Shown piece by piece: positions 11,601 to 22,159 of a DNA stretch of 64,000 bases. The DNA comes from Zea mays (lineage: Eukaryota; Streptophyta; Magnoliopsida; Poales; Poaceae). The stretch is taken from NCBI RefSeq assembly GCF_902167145.1, contig NC_050101.1:176944428-177008427 (forward strand), given 5' to 3'. Position 1 is the first letter of the stretch; the number at the start of each line of letters is the position of its first letter. The notes beneath the pieces were generated by a model. It searched no databases and was not told the origin of the DNA. It saw only the letters and a program-made list of their open reading frames with translations. Position numbers and translations under genes: made by a program.

Positions 11601-11904
11601 TAAAGACAGACACATCTACATTAGTGAATAAACAATTATACCCCATATTGCAAAGTTGACTAACGGATAACAGATTATATCCAAGCGACTCAACTAAAAA
11701 CACATTAGAAATAGAGTGTTCAGACGAAATAGCAATATTACCTAACCCTTTTACCTTGCCTTGGTTCCCATCACCGAATATTATTGAATCTTGGGGATCC
11801 TTGTTCTTGACGTAGGAAGAGAACATCCTCTTCTCTCCCGTCATGTGGTTTGTGCATCCGCTGTCGATAATCCAGCTTGAGCCCCCGGATGCATAAACCT
11901 GCAA
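8698..11904 (-). pseudogene. Sirevirus pol polyprotein of Ji-type copy 1 (one nonsense codon)
   Basis: Domains in order: aspartic protease with DSGCTNHMT, pre-integrase HHCC zinc finger, DDE integrase core (DLFGP, SDNGSEF and [11 protein letters not shown] blocks), reverse transcriptase ([19 protein letters not shown] and YVDDIIFGS), and RNase H ending in [11 protein letters not shown]. The frame is open for 706 codons, stops at TGA (9786-9784), where Ji-type copy 2 has a Gly codon, and then continues in the same frame to 8698. RNase H also differs from copy 2 at several positions (TMHND and LRG). The open frame has no upstream ATG and lies +1 relative to gag. Ji-type copy 2 and the Opie-type copy share that offset, so expression as a separate ORF is unlikely. 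Confidence 0.9.
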
Positions 11905-11911
11905 GGCAAAT

Positions 11912-14305
11912 TTAGGCTTGGGTCTTAGGTACCCAACTCTTGTTGGGTCCTACAAGGTTAGTTACAATAGTCTTAGGGACCCAAATGCAAGTTTTATCAC
12001 CCTTGCATCTTGCCCCTAACTTCCTAGCAATCACTTTCTTATTTTTCCTATAAATGGCAAAAGAAGCATTGCAAGCATGATATATTGTAGATGGTTCATT
12101 AACTTTCCTAGGAACATTAACAACATTTCTCCTAGGCATATTATGAACAACATTTCTTCTACCAACATTTCTATCATGCACATAGGAAGAACTAGAAGCA
12201 AACATGGCATGAGAATCAAAAGCATCATAAGCATTATAATTCCTATAAGTATTTCTAGATTGTCTCCTATCATGGTACATAAAAGCATGGTTCTTTTGCA
12301 CACTATTAGCCATAGGGGCCTTCCCTTTCTCCTTGGCGGAGATGGGAGCCTTATGGCTTGTTAAGTCCTTGGCTTCCCTCTTGAAGCCAAGTCCATCCTT
12401 AATTGAGGGGTGTCTACCAATCGTGTAGGCATCCCTTGCAAATTTTAGCTTATCGAATTCACTTTTGCTAGTCTTAATTTGGGCATTAAGACTAGCCAAT
12501 TCATCATTTAATTTGGAAATTGAAACTAGGTGTTCACTACAAGCATCAATATCAAAATCCTTACACCTAGAGCAAATCATAACATGTTCTACACAAGACG
12601 TTAATTTACTAGATTTTTCTAACTTAGCATTTAAATCATCATTTATGCTCTTTAAGCTAGAAATTGTCTCATGGCAAGTAGATATTTCACAAGAGAGCAT
12701 TTCATTTCGTTTAACTTCTAAAGCATAGGATTTTTGTGCCTCTACAAATTTATCATGTTCTTCATACAACAAATCCTCTTGCTTTTCTAAAAGCTTATCC
12801 TTTTCATTCAAGGCATCAATCAATTCATTGATTTTATCAATTTTATTTCTATCCAATCCCTTGAACAAGCTAGAGTAATCTATTTCCTTATCGCTAGACT
12901 CATCATCACTAGAAGAATCATAAGTATTACTGTCTCGAGTACATACCTTCTTCTCCTTTGCCATGAGGCATGTGCGACACTCGTTTGGGAAGAGGGAAGA
13001 CTTGTTGAAGGCGGTGGCGGCGAGTCCTTCATTTTCGGAGTCGGATGAGGAGCAATCCGAATCCCACTCCTTCCCGATATGTGCTTCGCCCTTAGCCTTC
13101 TTGTAGTTCTTTTTCTTCTCCCTCTTGTTCCCTTTTTCATGGTCACTATCATTATCGGGGCAGTTAGCAATAAAATGACCAAGCTTACCACATTTGAAGC
13201 ATGAGCGCTTCCCCTTTGTCTTGGTCTTGCTTGGCTGTCCCTTGCGACCCTTAAGCGCCGACTTGAAGCGCTTGATGATGAGGGTCATCTCTTCATCATT
13301 TAGCCCTGCCTCCTCAACTTGCGCCACCTTGCTAGGTAAAGCCTCCTTGCTTCTTGTTGCCTTAAGAGCAATGGGTTGAGGCTCATTGATTGGACCATTT
13401 AGTGCGTCGTCCACGTACCTCGCCTCCTTGATCATCATTCGCCCGCTTACGAATTTTCCAAGGACTTCTTCGGGCGACATTTTGGTGTACCTGGGATTCT
13501 CACGAATATTATTCACCAAATGAGGATCAAGAACGGTGAAGGACCTTAGCAATAGTCGGACGACGTCGTGGTCCGTCCATCGCGTGCTTCCATAGCTCCT
13601 TATTTTGTTGATAAGGGTCTTGAGCCGGTTGTATGTTTGGGTTGGCTCCTCGCCCCTTATCATCGCAAATCTTCCGAGCTCGCCTTCTACCAGCTCCATC
13701 TTGGTGAGCAAGGTGACATCATTCCCCTCATGAGAGATCTTGAGGGTGTCCCAGATTTGCTTGGCATTGTCCAAGCCGCTCACCTTATGGTACTCGTCCC
13801 TGCACAAGGAGGCTAACAACACAGTAGTAGCTTGTGCATTTCTATGAATTTGTTCATTAATAAAAATAGGACTATCCGAGCTATCAAACTTCATTCCATT
13901 TTCAACAATCTCCCTTATGCTTGGATGGAGAGAGAATAGGTGACTACGCATTTTGTGGCTCCAAAATCTGTAGTCCTCCCCATCAAAGTGCGGAGGCTTG
14001 CCGAGAGGAATGGAGAGCAAATGTGAATTTGAACTTTGAGGAATACGAGAGTAGTCAAAAGAAAAGTTCGAATTAACCGGTTTCCTTCTCTCGTAGTCGT
14101 TGTCTTCGTTGTCCTTTTGGGAAGAAGATGACTCATTGCTGTCGTCGTAGTAGACAATCTCCTTGATGCGCCTTGTCTTCTTCTTCTTCCCATCTTTCCG
14201 TCTATGGCCCGAGCCTGAGTCGGTAGGCTTGTCATCCTTTGGCTCGTTGACGAAGGATTCCTTCTCTTTATCATTGATCACGATACCCTTCCCCTTAGGA
14301 TCCAT
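11912..14305 (-). CDS. Sirevirus gag polyprotein of Ji-type copy 1
   Basis: The 797-codon open frame starts [16 protein letters not shown] at 14305, about 50 bp inside the 5' LTR. It has a charged N-terminus, a copia-type gag domain ([18 protein letters not shown] followed by the [13 protein letters not shown] region), a CCHC zinc knuckle [14 protein letters not shown] near residue 370, and a long Lys/Glu/Asp-rich coiled-coil-like C-terminal half. Long gag proteins of this kind are usual in Sireviruses. Gag forms the virus-like particle and binds genomic RNA. The frame ends at TAA just before pol, which is in a different frame. This is the only fully open gag of the three Sireviruses, so it could still be translated if transcribed. 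Confidence 0.9.
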   Translation of the reverse strand: MDPKGKGIVINDKEKESFVNEPKDDKPTDSGSGHRRKDGKKKKTRRIKEIVYYDDSNESSSSQKDNEDNDYERRKPVNSNFSFDYSRIPQSSNSHLLSIPLGKPPHFDGEDYRFWSHKMRSHLFSLHPSIREIVENGMKFDSSDSPIFINEQIHRNAQATTVLLASLCRDEYHKVSGLDNAKQIWDTLKISHEGNDVTLLTKMELVEGELGRFAMIRGEEPTQTYNRLKTLINKIRSYGSTRWTDHDVVRLLLRSFTVLDPHLVNNIRENPRYTKMSPEEVLGKFVSGRMMIKEARYVDDALNGPINEPQPIALKATRSKEALPSKVAQVEEAGLNDEEMTLIIKRFKSALKGRKGQPSKTKTKGKRSCFKCGKLGHFIANCPDNDSDHEKGNKREKKKNYKKAKGEAHIGKEWDSDCSSSDSENEGLAATAFNKSSLFPNECRTCLMAKEKKVCTRDSNTYDSSSDDESSDKEIDYSSLFKGLDRNKIDKINELIDALNEKDKLLEKQEDLLYEEHDKFVEAQKSYALEVKRNEMLSCEISTCHETISSLKSINDDLNAKLEKSSKLTSCVEHVMICSRCKDFDIDACSEHLVSISKLNDELASLNAQIKTSKSEFDKLKFARDAYTIGRHPSIKDGLGFKREAKDLTSHKAPISAKEKGKAPMANSVQKNHAFMYHDRRQSRNTYRNYNAYDAFDSHAMFASSSSYVHDRNVGRRNVVHNMPRRNVVNVPRKVNEPSTIYHACNASFAIYRKNKKVIARKLGARCKGDKTCIWVPKTIVTNLVGPNKSWVPKTQA

Positions 14306-14338
14306 CTCTTCGGGCGGTTAGTCCCTTTGTGAAGAGAA

Positions 14339-14352
14339 CGGCTCCGGTACCA
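14339..14352 (-). other. Primer-binding site of Ji-type copy 1
   Basis: On the minus strand, TGGTACCGGAGCCG follows the LTR end by two bases (AT). It resembles the initiator-Met tRNA complement (TGGTATCAGAGC type) used by copia elements, with two changes. Copy 2 has TGGTATCGGAGCCG at 28965-28952 and the Opie-type copy has TGGTATCAGAGGCCGG at 44232-44217. Confidence 0.75.
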
Positions 14353-14354
14353 AT

Positions 14355-15704
14355 TGAGAGCACCTAGAGGGGGGGTGAATAGGTGATCCTGTAAAACTTG
14401 AAACTTAAGCCACAAAACTTGGTTAAGTGTTAGCACAATAGTTGCCAAGTGGCTAGAGAGGAGTCAAAACACAATAACCACAAGAGATCAATCACAGAGA
14501 TGGCACGGTGGTTATCCCGTGGTTCGGCCAAGACCAACGCTTGCCTACTCCATGTTGTGGCGTCCCAACGGACGAGGGTTGCAATCAACCCCTCTCAAGC
14601 GGTCCAAAGACCCACTTGAATACCATGGTGTTTTGCTTGCTTTTCTTAATCCCGTTTGCGAGGAATCTCCACAACTTGGAGCCTCTCGCCCTTACACTTG
14701 AAGTTCACAAAGAAGCACGAAGCAAGGGAGGGATTAGCAACACACACAAGACACAAAAATCAGAGTGTCAACACGCACACAAGTCGCAACAAGAGCTCGC
14801 AACACAACCAATGAGTTCACAACTCCACTAGAGCTCTATATGCTATCACAAAGAAACAAATGCGCGGAATCGATGTCTTGGTGCTTAGGAATGTTGTAAG
14901 TATGCTTGGTGTGCTCCTCCATGCGCGTAGGGGTCCCTTTTATAGCCCCAAGGCAGCTAGGAGCCGTTGAGAGCAATCCTGGAAGGCAGATCTTGCCTTC
15001 TATCGACTGGCGCACCGGACAGTCCGGTGCACCACCGGACACTGTCCGGTGCAGATCTCCTTCCTTATTTGGCGAAGCCGACCGTTGGAGTCTGAGAGCC
15101 GTTGGCGCACCGGACACTGTCCGGTGCACACCGGACAGTCCGGTGCACCAATGTGACCGTTGGCTCGGCCACGCGTCACGCGCGGAATCCTCGGCCGACC
15201 GTTGCCCCAGCTGACTGTTGACTCACCGGACAGTCCGGTGCGCCATCGGACAGACCGGTGAATTTTAGCCATACGCCGTTGATGGTTTCCCGAGAGCGAC
15301 GAGTTCGCCTGTGAACGGCTCACCGGACAGTCCGGTGCACCACCGGACAGACCGGTGAATTTTAGCCGTACACCGCCGTCGAAGTCCCGAGAGCAGCCTA
15401 TTTGCCAGAGTCAACCTGGCGCACCGAACACTGTCCGGTGCACCACCGGACACTGTCCGGTGCACCCAGACTGAGCAGACTTTGGCTAAACAAAGCCATC
15501 TCTTCTCTAATTCAATTTTTCCTGTTTCCAGCACTTAGACACAATACATTAGTCCATAAAAACAATGTACTAAGTCTAGAAACATACCTTTTGACATGAT
15601 TTGCATCTTGTCCACCATTTTGCATAGATTAGCACAAAAACACTTGTGTTGGCACTCAATCACCAAAATACTTAGAAATGGCCCAAGGGCACATTTCCCT
15701 TTTA
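14355..15704 (-). repeat. 5' LTR of Ji-type copy 1
   Basis: 1350 bp. It carries the same near-palindromic CACCGGAC motifs as its partner (about 15010-15470). It has an extra motif pair near 15425-15465 and lacks the internal duplication found at 6629-6702. Confidence 0.9.
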
Positions 15705-15887
15705 GATGGCGCCTCCTGTGACATGGTCGGTCCGAGCCCCGGGTTGGGCGAGGCGGAGGCTCCTCCGAGGTCGAGGTCGAGTCTGTCTTCCGAGGCCGAG
15801 GCTAAGCCCGAGCCCCTGGGTCGGGCGAGGCGGAGACTGTCGGCTGAGGCTGAGCCCGAGTCCGAGCCCTAGGGTCGGGCGAGGCAG

Positions 15888-16285
15888 AGTTCGTCGTCTT
15901 CCGGGGCTGAGCCTGAGTCCCAGCCCTGGGTCGGGCGAGGCGTCATTCGTCGTCTTCCGGGGCCGAGCCCGAGTCCGAGCCCTGGGGTCGGGCGATGCGG
16001 AGTTCGTCGTCTTCCGGGGCTGAGCCCGAGTCCGAGCCCTGGGGTCGGGCGAAGCAGAGTTCGTCGTCTTCCGGGGCTGAGCCTGAGTCCGAGCCCTGGG
16101 GTCGGGCGAAGCGGAGTTCGTCGTCTTCTGGGGTTGAGCCCGAGTCCGAGCCCTGGGGTCGGGCGAAGCGGAGTTCGTCGTCTTCCGGGGCTGAGCCCGA
16201 GTTCGAGCCCTGGGGTCGGGCGAAGCGGAGTTCGTCATCTTCCGGGGCTGAGCCCGGGTCCGAGCCCTGGGGTCGGGCGAAGCGG
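15888..16285. repeat. 57-bp tandem repeat array, seven units, in the TAT left LTR
   Basis: Seven consecutive units of about 57 bp, each starting (A)GTTCGTCGTCTTCC and running through a GAGCCCGAGTCCGAG core and GGTCGGGCGA. Units differ by one to four bases, and the first is a base or two shorter. The unit is 19 codons long, so open frames run through the array in several frames on both strands; these are by-products of the periodicity. Confidence 0.95.
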
Positions 16286-16785
16286 AGTTTCCTATGGCGC
16301 CTAAGGCCGGACTTGGCTGTTGTCAGCCTCACTCTGCCGAGTGGCACAGCAGTCGGAGTTGCGCAGGCGGCGCTGTCTTCTTGTCAGGCCGGTCAGTGGA
16401 GCGGTGAAGTGACTGCGGTCACTTCGGCTCTATCGACTGAAGGGCGCGCGTCAGGATAAGGTGTCAGGCCACCTTTGCATTAAAAGCTCCTGCGATACGG
16501 TCGGTCGGCGTGGCGGCTTGGCCAAGGTTGCTTCTTGTCGAAGTCTAGGCCTCGGGCGAGCCGAAGGTGTGTCCGTTGCTGGAGGGGGTCCTCGGGCGAG
16601 ACGTAAATCCTCCAAGGTCGGCTGCCCTTGCCCGAGGCTGGGCTCGGTCGAGGCGAGATCGTGTCCCTTGAGTGGACTGATCATTGACTTAATCACACCC
16701 ATCAGGCCTTTGCAGCTTTGTGCTGATGGGGGTTACCAGCTGAGATTAGGAGTCTTGAGGGTACCCCTAATTATGGTCCTCGACA

Positions 16786-16799
16786 GTAGCCCCCGAGCC
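16786..16799 (-). other. Polypurine tract of the TAT element
   Basis: On the minus strand GGCTCGGGGGCTAC directly precedes the LTR start TGTCGAGG. It is the expected plus-strand priming site for Ty3/gypsy replication, and it fixes the element's orientation together with the PBS at the other LTR. Confidence 0.7.
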
Positions 16800-19700
16800 T
16801 CGAAGGGAGTGTTAATACTCGCTTGGAGGCTTTTGTCGCACTTTTTTGCAAGGGGATCGGCCTTTCTCGGTTGCATTTTGTTCCGGTGGGTGCGCGCGAG
16901 CGCACCCGCCGGGTGTAGCCCCCGAGGCCTCGGAGGAGTGGTTTGACTCCTTCGAGGTCTTAATGCGCTTCGCAATGCTTCGGCCGGTCTGGTTGTTCCC
17001 TCATGCGAGCTGGCCGTAGCCCGGGTGCACGGTCGGGTCCCAAGTTCTCGGGCTGGTATGTTGACGCTGTCAACGGTTTGGCCGGAGCCGGGTTTGCGAG
17101 AGCAGCCCCCGAGCCTCCGCACAGGGGCGAGAGGGTGGTCAAGGACAGACTCGACTGCTTTACATACGCCCCTGCGTCGCCTTTCCGCAAGGAGGAGGGG
17201 GGAGAAAGCGCCATGTTGCCCTTGGAGGGCAATCCGAGTGGACGCCCGTGCCCCATTTGTTAGGGGTCGGCTAGAGGCCCGGAGGCGCGCTCCAAAAGTA
17301 CCTGCGGGTGATCTGCCAGACCCGGTCCCCTTTTGACGGGGTCCGAGGGCTCGATGCCTCCCTCTGATGGGATTCCATTACAAGATCGTTCCCGCTGGTC
17401 TCAGAAATGTCCTAGGGTACCTTGGGAGCGTAGCCCGAGCCTTGGTTATGTATCGAACGTACCCAGGGTCATCCCTCGCTCTGCGTCTGAGGCGGCTGTG
17501 AACCCTTCGAGGGCTAGCCTACGAACCCCTGATCAGTAGTGGGCGCAGAGCCCGAGTGGCCTGAGGCGGTCGTTGAACCCTTCCGAGGGGCCGGCCTTTG
17601 AACCCCTGACCAGTAGTGGGCGCGGAGCCCGAGCGCTCTGAGGCGGCTGTTGAAACCCTCCGAGGGGCCAGCCTTTGAACCTCTGATCAGTAGGGGGGCT
17701 CGGGGCCCGTTTCCTTCGCGGAGAAGGATCCCTTTTGGGGCATCCCCTTTCCCGGTCCCTGTTGTAAGAGAGAGAAAGAGGAACAGGGAAAGGATACGAA
17801 ATCGAACGACGTGGCATACCTTTTTGGACGCGGTCATTATGACGAAGGTGAAGCGTCGCCCGCTTCTCCTGCCAAATGTGCCGCCTGTCCCGCGGCGGAG
17901 TTAATGCGGCGGGACGAGTGGTTCGCGGGGCAGCCGTTGCGCGTGCGCGAGCCGTTCGAGGAACGGGACACGGGCGCACCGTCTTCACGCCGTGGGAGAG
18001 GGCTCTCCCGCTGTCCCAGGAGGGGACGTGAGCTTGGCTGACGACTTGACCGCTGCTTTCGCTCGCCTGCCACTGCCATTACTGTCGGCCCATTTCTGGC
18101 CGCATCGATCGTCGCGCCTTCCCCTGCAGCTGACTGGCCCGTGACCGATGTGCCTGGTTGGCACTGTTGGGTCATGCGCAGGGTTGCCTCGAGTCGCGGT
18201 ACTGGTTCCGCAGTCGAGGAGGCGCGGTAGTGGCGCGAATGGCGGTGCGGTTTCCTGCACGTTGCGACCGGGGCACCGGTTGCATGACGCGTGGGCCTAG
18301 GCCTCCATGCTGGACGCGTCGAAGTCGAAAGGGTGCGCCCCTTCGGTGCGGTTGCATGCCGCCTGCATGGCGGTCCGCCCTTTCACCCGCTGGTCTGGGC
18401 AAAAGTGGGGGAATGCTTGTAATCGCTGGGCAGTTGCGCGCGCCGCGCGCGGTGGTTTGTCTTCTTCTGCCCTGGGCCAGCTTGCATGACGCGTGGGACC
18501 CAGCCCCCGTGTCGTAGGGGGAGGACCTTGGAGCGTGTTGGAGAAGACTCAGCCCGCGATGGCTGAGGACGCAAGTGGGGATAGTTGCCTTTAAAAGGAG
18601 TGCGACCCCCTTGAAGGGCAACCATGTCTTCGCGCTCCCCTCATGCATTGTGTCTTTCCACCTTTCGAGCCCCCAGATGGGGGCGCCCGTGGTTCTTCCG
18701 CCTTGTCGTCGTTGGGGAAATGCAACTTCACAGAAGCTGGTACCTTTCAGCCATCGTTTGGCTTCAAGGATTTTCGTCAGGCAGCCCGGCCGCATCCCCT
18801 CGCCGGTGGTCACCCAAGATGGTGACCTCTAGTTTGGTGGTGGGGAGAAGCGAGCCGGGCTGCGATCTTGGTTCCGCCCTCAGCTTCAAGGATCTTCGTC
18901 ATCCTTGCTGGGGCGGAGGCTAGGCTGAGCCGGAGCTCTACCTCCCGTGCGGGTTCGTGGGTCACCTTCTCCCTCAGCATTCAAGGGAGAGGGCGCTCAC
19001 CAGCCTAGCGAGAGGGACGGACTTCGACAACGCGGGGTTGGTCGGCGGTGAGCGTCGTCAGCTTCAGCGCGCTGGGCTCGCTGGCTCAGCTGGCTCTGGC
19101 TCAGCTTCCGGTTCCGCCTCCCGCCGCAAGAGCGGTTGTCGCGCCGCGCGCACCGGAGGACCACCCAAAATATCGCGCGCTGCTAGGGCGGCGTTCGTGT
19201 TCTGGGGCTGTCCTGCCTTTGCCCTAGTACGGCGCCTTTGCGTGGAGGTCGGTGCCCCGCTCGTCCGGGAGGATCCGTGTGGGGATCTGCCGGTGGGCAG
19301 ACGGCTCCCGTCGTCGGTGCTGAGGTGGCGACGGCTGAAGAAGTCCCCGTCGCCGACGGGGTCAGCGCCACCATCCGCGCCCCGGACCTCCAGCTCTTTG
19401 TACTTGTCCTCGCCCCTCGAGCGTAGACGTGGGCGAGGGCATCGCTGCAGCGGCGTCCGCCCTGAGGCCATCGCTGCTGTAGTTTGGCCACCCGGAGCGG
19501 AGGTCGTTGTCGCTGCTGCTGGAGCGGGCGGCGGTGGGCGACCTGGAGCCTTATCGTCCCGCGGGCCCTCCAATGTGGGGGGTTGTTCGTACCCGCGGAG
19601 GCGGAACCGGAGTTCCATTTGTAATGGCACCTTGAGTGCTGGAGTCTGTTCATTGTGGCTGTCGGGGCCTGAACATGTATGTATTTTCGGCACGAAGCGT

Positions 19701-20944
19701 GTTTTTTCTTCATTTCGAGCACTAAGACTCGCCTGTCGGCTATCTGAACCGCTTCACCAAGCGTGAGTTGCCTCGTGCGAAGGTGACGAGTGAGGTATCC
19801 GTATCCCGGAGGCGTAGGAGTCCCTTGGCTCGGTCGGCCTTGCTGTCCGAGGTTTCTCTTGCTTAGTTAAAGAAAACCCTCGGCCGCTCTTCGATGAGCC
19901 GAAGCCGGAGGTAGCGGTGTCAGCACAGACAGAGGCGGAGTTGACTCGAAAAGAAGACTTCGTCGGCCGGAGCCTGACCGGGCTATCCGCTGGCGGGACC
20001 AGCGTCGGAGTTGAGTTGCCGAGGCCACGAGCCGGGCTGATGTCCTCGGGGGACAGCTGGCTGAGGCTTCGGGGTGGCCGGCCGAGCCGTCTGCTCGAGC
20101 CGGACTCCTGGAAGAGACCCTGGCGGCGATGGCCCGGGCGTGGTGCCGATGTCGTCCTTCGAAGTGGAGATCCTCCGACCGCGTCGCCGTCCGAGGCTAG
20201 GTCGGACCTCACCGAAGGTGTAGTTGACGCCGAGGGTGCTGCTGCTCCCTTCAACCGTCAAGGTCCGAGCCTGCAGGATCGGGTTATCTTGTAGTGTGCG
20301 TATGTTTTCTGCGGCCGCCGAGGCCCAAACATACTGTCGTCGTGTTGTAAAGCTGCGTGTCTTTTCCCCTTGCTTCGAGTATCTGGACTTATTTGTCGGT
20401 AACAGAGTTGTTTGTCCAAGCGAGAGTTACTTTCCACGGAAGGTGATGAGTGAGGTATCCGTATCCCGGAGGCGTAGGAATCCCTCGGCTCGGTCGGCCT
20501 TGGCGCTTACGTGTACTCTTACTCGTCCGCCGGATTCTGCTATCGATGCAGTCGAGAAGGCCCGAAAAATCGTTTCAGCAGAAGGGTCTTCGAGCGTTGG
20601 GACTTGTTCGATCAGCAGAATTGCTTATCCGAGCGTGAGTTACTTATCGCAGAAGGTGATGAGTGAGGTATCCGTATCCCGGAGGCGTAGGAGTCCCTCG
20701 GCTCGGTCAGCCTTGGCTGCTTACGTGTACTCCGTCGTTTTCAAGATCCACTTTCGAAGTAGTCGAAAAGCACGAGAGATATTCTGGCAGAAAAGATCTT
20801 TTTCCGAGGAAAAATTTTGACGCAGAGGGGGTTCCCCCCTTCTAGCCCCCGAGGGAGGGTCGGGCTTTGCCGAGGCAAGGCTGACCCTTCCTTGATGACT
20901 AGACTTCGTGTGTGAACGAGGTGTATGAGCGACTTGAAAGCATC
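16800..20944 (-). other. Long 3' untranslated region of the TAT element
   Basis: About 4.1 kb lies between the integrase C-terminus and the 3' LTR. Such a long post-integrase stretch is characteristic of TAT elements. It is GC-rich from 16800 to 19650 and contains a reiterated module (see 19761-20732). Open frames on both strands here have no recognisable domain and several lack an ATG. Some TAT elements carry an extra antisense ORF in this position, but none can be supported here. Confidence 0.65.
19761..20732. repeat. Three dispersed copies of an ~80-100 bp module
   Basis: Copies at about 19761-19842, 20420-20520 and 20631-20732 share GCG(T/A)GAGTT, then AGGTGA(T/C)GAGTGAGGTATCC, then TATCCCGGAGGCGTAGGA, then CCTCGGCTCGGTC. 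The second and third are closer to each other and share a downstream CTTACGTGTACTC. The spacing is irregular, about 660 and 210 bp. Confidence 0.9.
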
Positions 20945-22159
20945 TTAAGGGTAGAAGCGACGTAGTTGTCGCATGTTCCAAGCGTTGCTGTAGACCTCGC
21001 CTTGACTGTTGGCCAGCTTGTACGTCCCGGGCTTCAGGACTTTGGCGATGACGAACGACCCTTCCCAGGGAGGCGTGAGCTTGTGCCACCCTCGGGCGTC
21101 TTGTCGCAGCCGAAGCACCAGGTCGCCCACCTGGAGGTCTCGGGACCGAACCCCTCGGGCGTGGTAGCGTCGCAGGGACTGCTGATACCGCGCCGAGTGT
21201 AGCAAGGCCATGTCCCGAGCCTCCTCCAGCTGGTCCAGTGAGTCTTCTCGGTTAGCTTGGTTGCTTTGATCGTCGTAGGCCTCGCCCTCGGGGAACCATA
21301 TTCTAAGTCTATGGGCATGATGGCCTCGGCTCCATAGACTAGAAAGAACGGTGTGAAGCCCGTGGCTCGGCTCGGCGTTGTCCTCAGACTCCAGACCACC
21401 GTGGGGAGCTCCTTCATCCATCGCTTGCCGAACTTGTTGAGGTCGTTGTAGATCCGCGGCTTGAGTCCTTGCAGGATCATGCCGTTGGCACGCTCTACTT
21501 GCCCATTCATCATGGGGTGAGCCACGGCGGCCCAGTCCACCCGGATATGGTGATCCTCGCAGAAGTCCAGGAACTTTCTGCCGGTGAACTGGGTGCCGTT
21601 GTCGGTGATGATGGAGTTCGGGACCCCAAAGCGATGGATGATGATGGTGAAGAACGCCACCGCCTGTTCGGACCTGATGCTTCTTAGGGGCCGGACCTTG
21701 ATCCACTTGGAGAATTTGTCGATGGCGACCAGCAGGTGCGTGTAGCCTCCGGGTGCCTTCTGCAAGGGGCCGACGAGGTCCAGACCCCACACAGCAAACG
21801 GCCAGGTGATGGGTATGGTCTGTAGAGCCTGAGCGGGCAGGTGGGTCTGCCTTGCATAGAATTGACACCCTTTGCAGGTGCGCACAATTCTAGTGGCGTC
21901 GGCCACCGCGGTCGGCCAGTAGAAGCCTTGTCGGAAGGCGTTTCCAACAAGGGCTCGAGGTGCTGCGTGATGACCGCAAGCCCCCGAGTGAATTTCTTGT
22001 AAGAGCTCCTGGCCTTCGGCGATGGATATGCATCGCTGGAGGATGCCTGAGGGGCTGCGGTGGTAGAGCTCCTTCCCATCCCCCAACAAGACGAACGACT
22101 TGGCGCGCCGCACCAACCGCCGAGCTTCGGCTCGGTCGAGGGGTAGCTCTCCTCAGTGG
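20945..22159 (-). pseudogene. TAT-element integrase (C-terminal part of pol), frameshifted
   Basis: Reading leftward from the edge of Ji-type copy 2, the frame shows the HHCC zinc finger (IHSGACGHH, then CKGCQFYAR), then the DDE catalytic core with GLDLVGP, ITDNGTQF and NGQVERANG, then FFLVYGAEA. A frameshift near 21270 moves the C-terminal part (LDQLEEAR to NMRQLRRFYP, stop at 20945) into another frame. No chromodomain is visible, consistent with TAT elements. Integrase would insert the cDNA in the nucleus. The domain is separated from the rest of pol by the 8.1-kb Ji insertion, so it cannot be expressed as part of the polyprotein. Confidence 0.9.

Larger units (their letters stand above)
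6508..15704 (-). mobile_element. Ji-type Sirevirus (Ty1/copia), copy 1
   Basis: A 9.2-kb copia element on the minus strand, flanked by GATGG direct repeats. LTRs lie at 6508-7907 and 14355-15704. Reading leftward from the right LTR: initiator-Met-type PBS, gag (14305-11912), pol (to 8698), then a noncoding tract with several polypurine motifs. The LTR starts TGAAAGGGAAATG (outer copy mutated to TAAAAG) and ends GGTGCTCTCA. Gag is open, but pol carries a nonsense codon at 9786-9784. By eye the LTRs differ by about 2 percent substitutions, which suggests an insertion within roughly the last million years at commonly used grass rates. The Ji family name is from memory of LTR sequence. Confidence 0.9.
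5877..16785 (-). repeat. 3' LTR of the TAT element (split by Ji-type copy 1)
   Basis: The LTR consists of 5877-6507 plus 15710-16785, about 1.7 kb in all. The interrupting copy duplicated GATGG (6503-6507 and 15705-15709), and the uninterrupted join is seen in the partner LTR near 45860-45875. It contains seven 57-bp tandem repeats and is GC-rich. The end TCGACA (16780-16785) meets a polypurine tract. Confidence 0.9.

Noticed and set aside
15706..16459. Long open frames on both strands through the left LTR
   Set aside because: They follow from the 57-bp (19-codon) repeat in GC-rich DNA and have no domain; the right LTR gives the same effect at 45862-46504.
18957..19766. 269-codon plus-strand open frame in the TAT 3' region, a possible antisense TAT gene
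   Set aside because: It begins at GTG, lacks any domain, and the minus strand is also open over most of it, as expected from GC content.
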